Below are positions 17,366-25,607 of a stretch of DNA of 64,000 nt, in pieces. The translations under genes and the position numbers were made by a program. The notes under the pieces were generated by a model, which worked only from the letters and a program-made list of their open reading frames with translations, had not been told where the DNA came from and searched no databases. The DNA is from Streptomyces sp. CB00455 (GTDB lineage Bacteria > Actinomycetota > Actinomycetes > Streptomycetales > Streptomycetaceae), in contig NZ_LIVQ01000003.1 in assembly GCF_001905445.1 (NCBI RefSeq), positions 621,445-685,444 of the forward strand. Direction: 5' to 3'. The stretch's first letter is position 1, and every line of letters begins with the position of its first letter.

Positions 17366-18640
17366 GTGGTCGACGCACACCGGACATTCGTCATCGTCGG
17401 CGCGGGGCTGGCCGGGGCAAAAGCGGCCGAAACGCTGCGGGCCGAGGGGTTCACGGGGCGGGTGATCCTCATCGGCGACGAACGCGACCATCCCTACGAA
17501 CGGCCGCCGCTGTCCAAGGGGTACCTGACGGGCAAGGACGACCGCGACAGCGTCTTCGTCCACGAGCCGTCCTGGTACGCGGCCTCCGACGTCGAGCTGC
17601 ACCTCGGACAGCCGGCGGTCCACCTGGACCGGGAGGCCAAGAAGGTGGTCCTCGGCGACGGCACGGCGCTGCACTACGACAAGGTGCTGCTGGCCACGGG
17701 CGCCGAGCCGCGCCGCCTGGACATCCCCGGCACCGGCCTGGCCGGCGTGCACCACCTGCGGCGCCTGGCGCACGCCGAGCGGCTGCGGGGCGTCCTGGCC
17801 GGTCTCGGCCGGGACAACGGGCACCTGCTGATCGCGGGCGCCGGGTGGATCGGGCTGGAGGTCGCCGCCGCGGCCCGCGGCTACGGCGCCGAGGTCACCG
17901 TGGTCGAGCCGGAGGCGACGCCGCTGCACGCGGTGCTCGGCCCGGAGATCGGCAGGCTCTTCGCGGACCTGCACGCCGACCACGGAGTGCGTCTCCACTT
18001 CGGGGCCCGGCTGACCGAGATCGTCGGCCACGACGGCATGGTGCTGGCCGCCCGTACCGACGACGGGGAGGAGCACCCGGCGCACGCGGTGCTCGCCGCG
18101 ATCGGCGCGGCGCCGCGGACCGCGCTCGCCGAGACCTCCGGGCTCGCCCTGGTGGACCGGGAGCACGGCGGCGGGATCGCCGTGGACTCCTCGCTGCGCA
18201 CATCGGACCCGGACGTCTTCGCCGCCGGGGACGTGGCCGCCGCCCACCACCCGGTGCTGGGCACCAGGCTGCGCGTCGAGCACTGGGCCAACGCCCTCAA
18301 CGGCGGACCGGCCGCCGCCCGGGCGATGCTGGGCCAGGAGGTCGGCTACGACCGGGTGCCGTACTTCTTCTCCGACCAGTACGACGTGGGCCTGGAGTAC
18401 TCGGGCTACGCGCCGCCCGGCGGCTACGACCAGGTGCTGATCCGGGGCGACGTGGGCAAGCGGGAGTTCGTCGCCTTCTGGCTCTCGCAGGGGCGGGTGC
18501 TCGCCGGAATGAACGTGAACGTGTGGGACGTCACCGAACACATCCAGGCGCTGATCAGGTCAAAGACGCCCGTCGACCGCGACCGGCTCGCGGACCCGTC
18601 GGTTCCGCTCGCCTCACTGATCAAGGAGGAGGGTGCCTGA
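17366..18640 (+). CDS. FAD-dependent ferredoxin-reductase-like oxidoreductase
   Basis: A 424-residue two-dinucleotide-binding-domain flavoprotein. FVIVGAGLAGAKAAETLR (residues 7-24) binds FAD, YERPPLSKGYL is the family motif, LIAGAGWIGLEVAAAARGYG (about 153) binds NAD(P)H, and DVFAAGDVAAAHHP (near 290) is the second FAD contact. A reductase C-terminal domain ends the protein. It resembles rubredoxin/ferredoxin reductases of oxygenase systems; the electron acceptor is not encoded nearby. GTG 17366 is chosen because GAGGAGG lies 6 nt upstream (17353-17359) and the product then begins MVDAHRT, a common start in the family. Confidence 0.88.
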   Translation: MVDAHRTFVIVGAGLAGAKAAETLRAEGFTGRVILIGDERDHPYERPPLSKGYLTGKDDRDSVFVHEPSWYAASDVELHLGQPAVHLDREAKKVVLGDGTALHYDKVLLATGAEPRRLDIPGTGLAGVHHLRRLAHAERLRGVLAGLGRDNGHLLIAGAGWIGLEVAAAARGYGAEVTVVEPEATPLHAVLGPEIGRLFADLHADHGVRLHFGARLTEIVGHDGMVLAARTDDGEEHPAHAVLAAIGAAPRTALAETSGLALVDREHGGGIAVDSSLRTSDPDVFAAGDVAAAHHPVLGTRLRVEHWANALNGGPAAARAMLGQEVGYDRVPYFFSDQYDVGLEYSGYAPPGGYDQVLIRGDVGKREFVAFWLSQGRVLAGMNVNVWDVTEHIQALIRSKTPVDRDRLADPSVPLASLIKEEGA

Positions 18641-18674
18641 CGGGTTTGTCGCCGCGCGGCCGTAGACTTCACGC

Positions 18675-20588
18675 GTGGCAGGACGGATCAACGACGACGA
18701 CGTGAAGGCGGTACGGGACGCGGTCCCGATCGACGCCGTCGTCTCCGACTACCTCCAGCTGCGCAACGCGGGGGGCGGCAACCTCAAGGGCCTGTGCCCC
18801 TTCCACGACGAGAAGTCCCCGTCCTTCCAGGTCAGCCCGAGCAAGGGCCTCTACCACTGCTTCGGCTGCCAGGCGGGGGGGGACACCCTCGACTTCATCA
18901 TGAAGATCGACCACCTCTCCTTCTCGGAGGCGGTCGAACGCCTGGCGGGCCAGGCCGGCATCACCCTGAGGTACGAGGAGGGCGGCTACACCGCCGGGAC
19001 CAGCGGCCGCGGCGAGCGCATCCGGCTGGTCGAGGCGCACAAGGCGGCCGCCCAGTTCTACGTCGACCAGCTGGACGGCCCCGAGGCGGAGATCGGCCGC
19101 AAGTTCCTGGCCGAGCGGGGCTTCGACCAGGCTGCGGCCGCGCACTTCAGCGTGGGCTACAGCCCGGCGGGCTGGGACCACCTGACGCGTTTCCTGCGCG
19201 GCAAGGGCTTCAGCGACAAAGAGCTGATCACCTCCGGGCTCGCGCAGGACAGTCGCAGCGGCAAACCCATCGACCGCTTCCGCGGGCGGCTGATGTGGCC
19301 GATCCGCGACATCAGCGGCGAAGTGGTCGGCTTCGGCGCGCGCAAGCTGCGCGATGACGACAACGGCCCCAAGTACCTCAACACCCCCGAGACGGCCATC
19401 TACAAGAAGTCCCAGGTGCTCTACGGCATCGACCTGGCCAAGAAGGAGATCGCGAAGACCTCCCGGGCCGTGGTGGTCGAGGGCTACACGGATGTGATGG
19501 CCTGCCACATGGCCGGGGTCACCACCGCGATCGCCACCTGTGGCACGGCTTTCGGCGGGGACCACATCAAGATCCTGCGCCGGCTGCTGATGGACCATGC
19601 CACCGCCGAGGTGATCTTCACCTTCGACGGCGACGCGGCAGGCCAGAAGGCCGCGCTGCGGGCCTTCGAGGACGACCAGAAGTTCGCCGCCGAGACCTCC
19701 ATCGCGATCACGCCCGGCGGCATGGACCCCTGCGACCTGCGCCTGGCCCAGGGGGACGCGGCGGTGTCCGGGCTGGTGGAATCCCGCACCCCGCTCTTCG
19801 AGTTCGCGCTGCGGCACATCGTCGCCCGGCACAACCTGGAGAACCCGGCCGGGCGGGCGGCCGCGCTGGACGAGGCCGCACCCGTCGTCGCCCACATCAA
19901 GAACATCGCGATCCAGCACGAGTCCGCCGTCCAGCTGGCGGGGATGCTGGGCATCCGCGACGAGCAGTTCGTCGTCCGGCGCGTGGCGCAGCTGGCGCGC
20001 TGGGCGCGTGATCGAGGCGGCCAGGGCGAGGCCCGGCAGCAGCGGGGCGGGGGCGGACGGCAGCCCTACGAGGCCGCCTCCGCGCCCGCCTCCCAGCAGG
20101 CCGGCGGTCCCGCACTGAACCTGCGCAGCCCCGCCCACCGCACCGAGCGCGAGCTGCTCAAGCTCGCCCTCCAGCGCCCGGCCCTGGTCTCCCCGGCCTT
20201 CGACGCCTACGGGATCGACGAGTTCACCGCCCCGCCCTACGCCGCCGTCCGCCAGGCCATCCAGGACGCGGGGGGCGCCTCCCAGGGCACCGAGGACTAC
20301 CTGACCCGGGTGCGGGCGGCGGCCCCGAACGACACCGTGCGCGCACTGGTCACGGAGCTCGCCGTCGAAGCCATCCACGCCAAGACGGTCGACGAGATCT
20401 ACGCCGGGGTCCAGCTGGTCCAGGTCCGGCTGCGCGCCGTGGACCGCCGGGTCCACGAGATCCAGGGCACGCTGTCCCGGCTGGGCCCCCAGGCCCCGCC
20501 GGAACAACTGGCCGCGGTCCAGGAGGAGCTGTGGGTGCTCCAGCAGTACGGGCAGCGGCTGCGCAACCGCGGCGCCGAGGGCCTCTGA
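18675..20588 (+). CDS. dnaG: DNA primase
   Basis: A 637-residue primase. The N-terminal CHC2 zinc ribbon uses Cys41, His44, Cys62 and Cys65. The catalytic core has GFGARKL, the TOPRIM Glu in [14 protein letters not shown] (about 272) and [13 protein letters not shown] (about 316). After about 450 there is a Gly/Gln/Arg-rich linker, then a DnaB-helicase-interacting C-terminal domain from 490. It makes RNA primers for replication. The start is GTG 18675, 34 bp after the preceding stop. The 3' flank is a 17-bp tandem repeat. Confidence 0.95.
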   Translation: MAGRINDDDVKAVRDAVPIDAVVSDYLQLRNAGGGNLKGLCPFHDEKSPSFQVSPSKGLYHCFGCQAGGDTLDFIMKIDHLSFSEAVERLAGQAGITLRYEEGGYTAGTSGRGERIRLVEAHKAAAQFYVDQLDGPEAEIGRKFLAERGFDQAAAAHFSVGYSPAGWDHLTRFLRGKGFSDKELITSGLAQDSRSGKPIDRFRGRLMWPIRDISGEVVGFGARKLRDDDNGPKYLNTPETAIYKKSQVLYGIDLAKKEIAKTSRAVVVEGYTDVMACHMAGVTTAIATCGTAFGGDHIKILRRLLMDHATAEVIFTFDGDAAGQKAALRAFEDDQKFAAETSIAITPGGMDPCDLRLAQGDAAVSGLVESRTPLFEFALRHIVARHNLENPAGRAAALDEAAPVVAHIKNIAIQHESAVQLAGMLGIRDEQFVVRRVAQLARWARDRGGQGEARQQRGGGGRQPYEAASAPASQQAGGPALNLRSPAHRTERELLKLALQRPALVSPAFDAYGIDEFTAPPYAAVRQAIQDAGGASQGTEDYLTRVRAAAPNDTVRALVTELAVEAIHAKTVDEIYAGVQLVQVRLRAVDRRVHEIQGTLSRLGPQAPPEQLAAVQEELWVLQQYGQRLRNRGAEGL

Positions 20589-20600
20589 GCGGTCCTGCCG

Positions 20601-20754
20601 GCGTGGGCGTCACGGCGGCGGGATGAGCGTCGGGGCGGCGTGGGCGTCACGGTTGTCTGGGCGTCACGGCTGCGTGGGCGTCACGGCTGCCTGGGTGTCA
20701 CGCCTGTATGGCCGCCACGGTTCTTCGGCCGTCACGGCGGCGTGGGCGTCACGG
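20601..20754. repeat. 17-bp tandem repeat array between dnaG and the GGCT gene
   Basis: The core CGTCACGG and variants start at 20608, 20645, 20662, 20679, 20696, 20713, 20730 and 20747: seven successive steps of exactly 17 bp after one 20+17-bp step holding a degenerate unit at 20628. The consensus is about TGGGCGTCACGGCTGCG. The last unit supplies the TGA stop of the leftward gamma-glutamylcyclotransferase gene. No long dyad or spacer is present. Confidence 0.9.
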
Positions 20755-21204
20755 CGTCCGCCCGCGTCCGAGCCAGTCCCCGCCCGGTATCTCGGTGCCC
20801 CGGGCGCGCAGGTCGCGGGCGAGCAGCGGGGACGCCAGGTAGACCCAGGCCCGGACAAAGGTGCCGTCGCGGCGCAGGGCCTCGCGGGCGGTCCGGTCGT
20901 AGACGTTGCCCGGACGCCCCGGGCCCCCGTACTCCTCCAGGACGTCCAGTGCCGCCAGCAGTTCCCCGTAGGCGCCGGGCGCCGCCGTGATCAGCTCCCC
21001 GAGGACGGCCGAGCCCGGGCGCTCGACGGCGAAGGGGTAGCCCGGACCCTCGAAGAGTGCCGTGTCCGGCAGACTGGCCGGCTCCTCGCGGAGCGTGCGG
21101 CCGCGCAGGAACAGTCCGTGGTTGACCTCGCCCGGGCGCAGGGTTCCGTACACGAAGAACGGCAGCGCGGCGGCCTGGTCCCCAGTTCGGACGACCGATG
21201 TCAC
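20749..21204 (-). CDS. Gamma-glutamylcyclotransferase (AIG2-like) family protein
   Basis: A 151-residue GGCT-fold protein with PFFVYGTLRPGEVNHGLF at residues 15-32 (the YGTLxxG substrate loop) and VLGELITAAPGAYGELLAALD, where an acidic catalytic residue is expected near 80. Related enzymes cyclise gamma-glutamyl amines to 5-oxoproline; many bacterial members have no proven substrate. It converges on dnaG, and the stop codon lies inside the 17-bp repeat. The final residues WLGRGRTP are partly encoded by repeat-flanking DNA. Confidence 0.8.
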   Translation of the reverse strand: MTSVVRTGDQAAALPFFVYGTLRPGEVNHGLFLRGRTLREEPASLPDTALFEGPGYPFAVERPGSAVLGELITAAPGAYGELLAALDVLEEYGGPGRPGNVYDRTAREALRRDGTFVRAWVYLASPLLARDLRARGTEIPGGDWLGRGRTP

Positions 21205-21514
21205 AGGACCCTCCCTCGGGTACGGCGCGCCACGTCGCAGCCGGGCCGAAGGACCGGCCCGCGCGACACCACCGTACGCACCGGGCGTCGCACCGCCTCC
21301 CGGCGCCCGTGGCCCGCGCCGGCGGCCCCGGGGGCCGGCCGCGGGTCACCCGGACGGCGCGGGCGGCCCGGATGGCGGAAGGACCGGCTCTGACCTGCGC
21401 AGACATGGCGGCACCGGGCTACCTCCGGGCCTACCTGACGGGACATCAGCAGGCGGGGTGCGGGCGGGCCGGGTTACCTCGGAAACACGACCCCGTGTCT
21501 CCAGGAGAGTCCCC
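21205..21514. other. Divergent intergenic region before the sortase-linked pair
   Basis: About 310 bp between the leftward GGCT gene and the rightward secreted-protein gene. I see an AGGAG site at 21503-21507 for the latter and no other convincing element. A GTTAC and a GAAAC near 21470-21485 are 4 nt apart, not the 6 nt of a GlnR site. Confidence 0.4.
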
Positions 21515-22057
21515 ATGCGCCGACGTACCGCACACGCGCTGACCGCCACCGCGCTGACCGCCGCCGCCTTCGCCGGCCCGGTCGCGGGCGCGGTCGCCGC
21601 CGCGGAGCTCGGGACGGCCGGCTTCGCGCCAGGCGACTTCGCCGCACTGGAGGTGTGGCCCAAGTCGGCCTCACCGGGTGCCACCGTCACCGTGAACACC
21701 ACCGCCTGCGGGCACGGCAGCCGTGCCGAGGGCGATGCCAGCACGGTGGGCGCCGGCCGGTTCAGGCTGGCGCCGGGGACCCGCAAGGAGGTCGTCGTGG
21801 GGCAGTTCCAGGTCGCCCACGACACCCGCCCGGGCTCCTACGGCATCGGGGTGACCTGCGCGAACGGCAAGTTCGCCACCGGCGATCTGGTCGTCACCGA
21901 ACGCGGCCCGCAGGGCCACGTCAACACCGGGGTGGGCGGTGGCACGACCACCACCACCGACCCCGCCAGGATCGCGGCGGGAGCGGTCGTACTGGCCGCG
22001 GCCGCCGTCGGCGGTACCTGGCTCCTGCGTCGCCGGGCGAGCGGCACGCGGAGCTGA
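21515..22057 (+). CDS. Secreted membrane-anchored protein next to a sortase
   Basis: A 180-residue protein with a signal peptide (MRRRTAHALTATALTAAAFA, cleaved near residue 28), a beta-rich extracellular domain with two cysteines (TTACGHGS and VTCANGK) that could form a disulfide, a Thr-rich stalk (GGGTTTTTDP) and a C-terminal helix (IAAGAVVLAAAAVGGTWLL) with a basic tail. It lacks a clear LPxTG motif, so it is probably held by the helix. ATG 21515 follows AGGAG by 7 nt. The sortase gene starts 130 bp downstream; such pairs are common in Streptomyces, but their function is not established. Confidence 0.75.
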   Translation: MRRRTAHALTATALTAAAFAGPVAGAVAAAELGTAGFAPGDFAALEVWPKSASPGATVTVNTTACGHGSRAEGDASTVGAGRFRLAPGTRKEVVVGQFQVAHDTRPGSYGIGVTCANGKFATGDLVVTERGPQGHVNTGVGGGTTTTTDPARIAAGAVVLAAAAVGGTWLLRRRASGTRS

Positions 22058-22187
22058 CGGACGCCCACCGCGGCTCCGGCCGCGGTCCGACCGGTACCGC
22101 CCCCCGTCGCCCGCCCCGCGAGGTCCCCCCCGTTCGCGGGGCCGGGCGACGGCCACAGACCCCGACACACAAGCCGAGGGGGTACGC

Positions 22188-23060
22188 ATGGGTGGCGATC
22201 TCGGAGGCCGTCGGGGCCACGACCGGCAGCCCCGGCCCGCCTCCGGTGCCCGGCACCAGCCCCGGCCGTCGACCACCGCCCGGCCCGGACCCGGCTCCAC
22301 TGCGGCCGCCATCCGCCCCGGATCCACCGCGGCCGCCCCGGACCGGGCCTTCCCGCGGCGGGCTTTCCTGCACCGCGTCTTCCTGCACCGGGCTTTCCTG
22401 ACCTGGGCCTTCTTGCACCGGGCCTTCCCGAACCGGGTCCGCCGCGCCCACACCGCCCGGCACGGCGGCCTCGTGGCGCTCGCCGCCTGCGTCGGCATCT
22501 GGCTCGTCACCAGCGGCTCCCGCGAACCCGTCGGGCCGCCGCTGCCCTCCCCCGCCGAGGCCCTGACCGCCGCCGGCGCCACGGGCCCGGGCATCGCCCC
22601 GCTGCCAGGCTCCCCGCCCGGCCGGATCCGGATCCCCTCGATCCGGGTCGACGCCCCGCTGACCGGGCTCGGACTCCAGCCGGACGGCAGCCTGCAGGTG
22701 CCCCCGCCCGACCGGCGGGACCTGGCCGGCTGGTACCGCGACGGCACCACCCCGGGCGCCACCGGCACGGCGGTCATCGCGGGGCACGTGGACGACACCG
22801 CCGGGCCGGGGGTCTTCTACCACCTGGGTGCGCTGCGCCGCGGGGCCTTGATCGAGGTCCCGCGGGCGGACCGGCGTACCGCCGTCTTCACCGTCCACGC
22901 GGTCGAGGTCTACGACGCCAAGTCCTTCCCCGACACCCGCGTGTACGGCCCCTCCCCCCGGGCCGAGCTGCGGGTGATCACCTGCGGCGGCGGCTTCTCA
23001 CCGCGTACGGGCTACCGCGGCAACGTGGTCGTCTTCGCCCACCTCACCGGGACGTTCTGA
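22188..23060 (+). CDS. Class F-like sortase with N-terminal pentapeptide repeat
   Basis: A 290-residue protein. A cytoplasmic Pro/Arg/Gly-rich N-terminus includes six tandem pentapeptides of the form R-A-F-L-H (residues 53-82), then one transmembrane helix (GGLVALAACVGIWLVTSG, about 92-109), a Pro-rich linker and a sortase domain. Catalytic residues are the His in VIAGHVDD, the Cys in VITCGGGF and the Arg in TGYRGNVVVFAHL. Class F actinobacterial sortases process LPxTG-like substrates or have unknown targets. ATG 22188 follows GAGGGGG by about 5 nt. The stop is 4 bp from the convergent permease gene. Confidence 0.85.
   Translation: MGGDLGGRRGHDRQPRPASGARHQPRPSTTARPGPGSTAAAIRPGSTAAAPDRAFPRRAFLHRVFLHRAFLTWAFLHRAFPNRVRRAHTARHGGLVALAACVGIWLVTSGSREPVGPPLPSPAEALTAAGATGPGIAPLPGSPPGRIRIPSIRVDAPLTGLGLQPDGSLQVPPPDRRDLAGWYRDGTTPGATGTAVIAGHVDDTAGPGVFYHLGALRRGALIEVPRADRRTAVFTVHAVEVYDAKSFPDTRVYGPSPRAELRVITCGGGFSPRTGYRGNVVVFAHLTGTF
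22344..22433 (+). repeat. Six-copy 15-bp repeat in the sortase gene
   Basis: Six in-frame 15-bp units encode RAFPR, RAFLH, RVFLH, RAFLT, WAFLH and RAFPN. DNA identity between neighbours is high (CCGGGCTTTCCTGCA-like), so the run arose by slippage or unequal crossing. It lies in the cytoplasmic segment just before the membrane helix. Confidence 0.85.
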
Positions 23061-23064
23061 CGGC

Positions 23065-23841
23065 TCAGCCCCACTGCTCGAAACCCAGCTTGATCACCAG
23101 GGCGCCCACCACCGTCAGCAGCACGCCCCGGACGAAGCCGGCGCCCTGCTTGAGGGCCATGCCTGCGCCGATCATGCCGCCGGCCAGGTTGAACACCGCC
23201 ATCAGCGCGGCCAGCTGCCACAGCACCATGCCCTGGTAGGCGAACATCGCGAGCGCTCCGGCGTTGGTGCACACATTGACGATCTTGGCAGTCGCGGAGG
23301 CCGTCACCAGGTCGAGGTGGAGCAGCGCGGTGAGCGCGAGCACCAGGAAGGTGCCGGTGCCCGGCCCGATGAGGCCGTCGTAGAAACCGATGCCGAGCCC
23401 GGCGAGGCTGATGGCCAGCAGCACCCGCCGGCGGCTGACGGGCGAGGCGCCCGGTACGGTGCCGAAGCCCGGGCGGAAGAGCACGAAGGCCGCGACGACC
23501 ACCAGCACCACCATGATCAGCGGGCGGAGCGCGTCCTTGCTGATGCCGCCGGCCAGGGCCGCGCCGCCCATCGAGCCGGCGAGCGCCGCGAGGCCGATAC
23601 GGACGGCCAGCTTCACGTCCACCGCGGCCTTGCGGAGGTAGGTGACGGCCGCGCCCGTGGTGCCGACGATGGCCACGGCCTTGTTGGTGCCGAGGACGGT
23701 GGCGGGGTGGGCGTTCGGCAGGCCGAGCAGCAGGGCGGGCAGGAGCAGCAGGCCGCCGCCGCCCACCACCGCGTCGATCCAGCCGGCGGCCGCGGCGGCC
23801 ACGCACAACACGATGATCATGGTCGTTGATATGTCAGGCAC
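23065..23841 (-). CDS. TSUP (TauE/SafE) family permease
   Basis: A 258-residue membrane protein with about eight helices in two repeats, each starting with a Gly-rich motif: GWIDAVVGGGGLLLLPALL near residue 20 and GIGFYDGLIGPGTGTFL near 152. This is the TauE/SafE signature; members export or import sulfonates, sulfite or other organic anions. The substrate is unknown here. It converges on the sortase gene with only 4 bp between stops, so no separate terminator fits. Its promoter region is shared with the nitrite reductase cluster upstream. Confidence 0.85.
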   Translation of the reverse strand: MPDISTTMIIVLCVAAAAAGWIDAVVGGGGLLLLPALLLGLPNAHPATVLGTNKAVAIVGTTGAAVTYLRKAAVDVKLAVRIGLAALAGSMGGAALAGGISKDALRPLIMVVLVVVAAFVLFRPGFGTVPGASPVSRRRVLLAISLAGLGIGFYDGLIGPGTGTFLVLALTALLHLDLVTASATAKIVNVCTNAGALAMFAYQGMVLWQLAALMAVFNLAGGMIGAGMALKQGAGFVRGVLLTVVGALVIKLGFEQWG

Positions 23842-24061
23842 GTGCCGACCCTATGGAGCGGTTGGGTGCAGCGGCCATCGATCTCGGGAAACTTGCGCAA
23901 AGGTTGAGCTTCGCGGAGCCGGCGCGGCGGGCGGGGGGACGGCGAGAGCCTGACGCATCTCGCCCACGGGCCACGCCAAGGGCGCGGCGGCAGACACCGG
24001 AACCCCTGAGGCCGGCCTTGAGGAAGCCTCACGGAGCCTCGCCCCGGCCGCTGAGGTCGGC

Positions 24062-24099
24062 GTTCCGTCCGGGTAACAACGGCGATGCGGCGGGGAAAC
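24062..24099 (+). promoter_or_regulatory. GlnR-like operator upstream of the nirB cluster
   Basis: Four pentamers at 24062 (GTTCC), 24073 (GTAAC), 24084 (GATGC) and 24095 (GAAAC) are separated by exactly 6 bp each, the a1-b1-a2-b2 pattern of GlnR sites (GTnAC and GAAAC alternating). Matches are 4/5 or 3/5, 4/5, 3/5 and 5/5. It ends 22 bp before the first ATG of the cluster, overlapping the likely promoter. Confidence 0.55.
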
Positions 24100-24121
24100 A
24101 GCGGGCGCGCACGCTCGTGCC

Positions 24122-25606
24122 ATGACCTCGGAACAGCGTGTGGTGGTGATCGGCGGCGGCCTGGCGGGCCTGCGGCTCGCACAACGGGTCGCCGAGCGCG
24201 CCGGTGCGGCCGCCGCGGTGACCGTCCTCGGCGAGGAACCGCACGTGCCCTACAACCGGGTGCTGCTCGCCGAGGTGCTGGCGGGCCGGTACGCACCGGA
24301 GGTGGCCGCCCTGCCGGCGCCCGGACCGGTGCTGCGGCGCGGTGTCCGGGCGGTCCGCGTGGACCGCGCGGAGCGGGCAGTGCACTGCGACGACGGCTCG
24401 GTGGAGCGGTACGGCACGCTGGTGCTGGCCACCGGGTCCAACCCGGTACTGCCGCCGCTGCGGGGGCTGTTCCAGCCGGGGGGTACCTTCCGGACGAAGT
24501 CCGGGGGAGGTGGCGAACTTCCCGAGGGGGTCCACACCTTCCGCACGATGGACGACTGCCTGGCCCTGTCGGCGGCCGTACGCCCCGGCGTGCGGGCGGT
24601 GGTGATCGGCGGGGGCCTGCTGGGCGTCTCGGCGGCCCGTGCGCTCGCCGCGCGGGGGGCGGGCGTGGTGCTGGCGCAGCAGGGCGAGCGCCTGATGGAG
24701 CGCCAGCTGGACGCCGGTGCGTCGGCCCTGCTGCACGACCACCTCACCGCGCTGGGCGTGGAGATCCACACGGAATGCCGGGCCCGCGGCCTGACCACGT
24801 CCCGCGACACGGCGACCCCGCCGGCGCCCGGGCCCCGCGGCTCAGACCAGGGCCGCCCTCCGACCCCGCCGGTGTTCGGGGCGCCGGGGCCCGGGGGCAG
24901 AGCGCCCGGCAACGGCGGCCCGTCCACGGGCAGGGCCAGGGTCATCGGCGTCGAACTCGCCGACGGCTACCGGCTCGACGCCGACCTGGTCGTCCTCGCC
25001 TGCGGCGTACGCCCCCGGACCGGCCTCGCCCAGGCCGCCGGGCTCGACGTGCGCAAGGGCATCGTCGTCGACGACCGCCTGCGCACCAGCGACCCGCGGA
25101 TCCACGCCATCGGCGACTGCGCCGAGCACGCGGGACAGGTGTACGGCCTGGCGGGCGCAGCCCTGGAGCAGGCCGACGTCCTCGCGGCGATCCTCACCGA
25201 GCCCCAGCCCGGGTCCGAGCCCCAGCCCGGGTCCGAGCCCCAGTCGGGGTCCGGGTCCCAGCCCGAGTCGGGGTCCGGGTCCGGGTCCAGGCCCGGGTCC
25301 GGGTCCACCTACACCGGCACCCGCGCCCTCACCCGCCTCACCCTCACCACCGCGGACACCCCGCACTTCGACCTCGCCGCCTTCGGCGAGACCACCCCCC
25401 GCCCCGGCGACGACGTGGTCCGCCTCGCCGACGCCACCCGGCGGACCTACCGGTCGGTCGTCGTGCGCGGCGACCGCCTCGTCGGCGGGGTCCTGCTCGG
25501 CGAACTCTCCACCGTGGGCGCCCTCGCCCGCGGCTGGGAGGGCGGCGAGCCCCTGCACGACCCCGCAGACCTGTTCCACCTGCTCACCGACGACGGAGGC
25601 CACTGA
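24122..25606 (+). CDS. Nitrite-reductase-associated FAD/NAD(P)H oxidoreductase
   Basis: A 494-residue flavoprotein resembling the N-terminal reductase part of NirB. VVVIGGGLAGLRLAQRV (residues 7-23) binds FAD, LATGSNPVLPPLRG follows, AVVIGGGLLGVSAARALA (about 159) binds NAD(P)H and IHAIGDCAEHAG (near 335) is the second FAD motif. Three low-complexity insertions interrupt it: a Gly-rich loop near 122, a Pro/Gly stretch at about 225-275, and a 36-residue repeat (EPQPGS type) at 360-395. It probably feeds electrons to NasA or NirB. It ends 1 bp before nirB, so the two are co-transcribed. Confidence 0.82.
   Translation: MTSEQRVVVIGGGLAGLRLAQRVAERAGAAAAVTVLGEEPHVPYNRVLLAEVLAGRYAPEVAALPAPGPVLRRGVRAVRVDRAERAVHCDDGSVERYGTLVLATGSNPVLPPLRGLFQPGGTFRTKSGGGGELPEGVHTFRTMDDCLALSAAVRPGVRAVVIGGGLLGVSAARALAARGAGVVLAQQGERLMERQLDAGASALLHDHLTALGVEIHTECRARGLTTSRDTATPPAPGPRGSDQGRPPTPPVFGAPGPGGRAPGNGGPSTGRARVIGVELADGYRLDADLVVLACGVRPRTGLAQAAGLDVRKGIVVDDRLRTSDPRIHAIGDCAEHAGQVYGLAGAALEQADVLAAILTEPQPGSEPQPGSEPQSGSGSQPESGSGSGSRPGSGSTYTGTRALTRLTLTTADTPHFDLAAFGETTPRPGDDVVRLADATRRTYRSVVVRGDRLVGGVLLGELSTVGALARGWEGGEPLHDPADLFHLLTDDGGH
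25199..25306 (+). repeat. 18-bp and 6-bp tandem repeats inside the reductase gene
   Basis: Three 18-bp units (GAGCCCCAGCCCGGGTCC type, 25199-25252) are followed by degenerate GGGTCC hexamers to 25306. All steps are multiples of three, so the frame is kept and the product is EPQPGS repeats followed by a Gly/Ser tract. Confidence 0.85.
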
Positions 25607-25607
25607 C

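Noticed and set aside
20601..20754. CRISPR array
   Set aside because: The unit is only 17 bp, repeats are directly adjacent without unique spacers, and no cas gene is near.
21465..21490. GlnR site before the sortase-linked gene
   Set aside because: GTTAC and GAAAC are separated by 4 bp instead of 6, and the gene has no nitrogen role.
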